Source: Pseudoalteromonas holothuriae
GTDB lineage: Bacteria; Pseudomonadota; Gammaproteobacteria; Enterobacterales; Alteromonadaceae
Direction of reading: 5' to 3'
NCBI RefSeq assembly: GCF_945859825.1
Contig: NZ_CAMAPC010000002.1
Coordinates: 62,001-126,000 of the forward strand
DNA: 64,000 bases
Numbering within the stretch: the first letter of the stretch is position 1; every line of letters starts with the position of its first letter. A model generated the notes under the pieces. The model had not been told where the DNA came from and made no database searches. It was given only the letters and a program-made list of their open reading frames with translations. Positions 63,616-64,000 of this stretch are shown piece after piece. The position numbers and the translations under genes are program-made.

Positions 63616-64000
63616 ATGTTGCAGATTTACAACACACTTACTCGCCAAAAAGCGCCTTTTAAACCATTAGTCGAAGGTAAAGTCGACATGTATGTGTGTG
63701 GTATCACCATTTATGACTTCTGCCATGTGGGGCATGCGCGCACTTATGTTTCATTTGATGTGATGAATCGCTACTTGCGCTATTTAGGTTACGACGTGAC
63801 CTATGTGCGTAATATTACCGATGTTGATGATAAAATAATCAAACGTGCTGCTGAAAATAAAGAAGAGATCAACGATTTAACTGTACGTATGACTCAAGCT
63901 ATGCATGACGATTTTGCTGCTTTAAATATTCTGTCGGCTGATATCGAGCCAACAGTGACAGGTCACATGGATGAGATCATCGCAATGATCGAAACTTTAA
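63616..64000 (+). CDS. cysS: Cysteinyl-tRNA synthetase, 5' part
   Basis: From ATG at 63616 the frame is open to the window edge (128 codons). The N-terminus [17 protein letters not shown], the zinc-ligand Cys in [19 protein letters not shown] (with the HIGH-type motif HVGH) and [16 protein letters not shown] identify the class I CysRS. The KMSKS loop lies beyond the window. Confidence 0.97.
   Translation, partial: MLQIYNTLTRQKAPFKPLVEGKVDMYVCGITIYDFCHVGHARTYVSFDVMNRYLRYLGYDVTYVRNITDVDDKIIKRAAENKEEINDLTVRMTQAMHDDFAALNILSADIEPTVTGHMDEIIAMIETL

Overview
The window looks like chromosome from a marine gammaproteobacterium of the Alteromonadales, most likely Pseudoalteromonas or a close relative. 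The basis is AT-rich DNA, E. coli-like core gene neighbourhoods, a GlyGly-CTERM surface protein and large TonB-dependent receptors. This is an inference from gene content; no rRNA or tRNA gene was seen.

Core backbone. Four conserved blocks are present. (1) yfjD-ypjD (minus) diverge from ffh (plus), about 2.4-6.1 kb. (2) rpsP-rimM-trmD-rplS and tyrA (plus), 14.8-18.1 kb. (3) pheA (minus), 41.9-43.2 kb, sits behind a leader-peptide attenuator (18-residue Phe-rich leader, antiterminator, terminator with a U tract), followed by a GGDEF/EAL protein and truA-accD-folC-dedD-cvpA-purF to 52.6 kb. (4) phzF-like/miaE, lpxH, ppiB and cysS close the window. The order yfjD-ypjD-ffh-rpsP...rplS-tyrA-pheA is the E. 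coli order, opened by two accessory insertions: 6.1-14.8 kb and 18.1-41.9 kb.

Accessory region A (6.1-14.8 kb): a parDE toxin-antitoxin pair, small membrane proteins, a 168-bp inverted-repeat element, and a heme-uptake locus (hmuTUV-hugZ divergent from a TonB-dependent receptor) with a Fur-box-like site between them.

Accessory region B (18.1-41.9 kb): its left part holds a Crp/Fnr regulator, a coupled 40-residue ORF plus membrane protein, a dioxygenase, an S9 peptidase broken by one in-frame TAG, gene remnants and three copies of a dispersed repeat. Its right part is a coherent carbohydrate locus. A seven-gene operon encodes a Gfo/Idh/MocA dehydrogenase, two xylose-isomerase-like TIM barrels, an MFS transporter, a DUF1080 (3-keto-disaccharide hydrolase) protein, a GMC oxidoreductase and its Tat-type small subunit. 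It diverges from a PAS-AraC regulator, and is followed by an N-acetylglucosamine-kinase-like protein with CutC, a TonB-dependent receptor and a lipoprotein with four near-identical discoidin-type repeats. I read this as a 3-keto-glycoside style oxidation/cleavage pathway with its own capture proteins.

Region C (54.2-62.1 kb): a GlyGly-CTERM cadherin-like surface protein, an intact phzF-like gene, intact miaE and a type II-like restriction-modification pair are bracketed by a 3' remnant of a second phzF allele on the left and a decayed second miaE on the right. This suggests a block that brought in replacement copies of the two genes it disrupted, with new cargo outside them. This is the most unusual architecture in the window.
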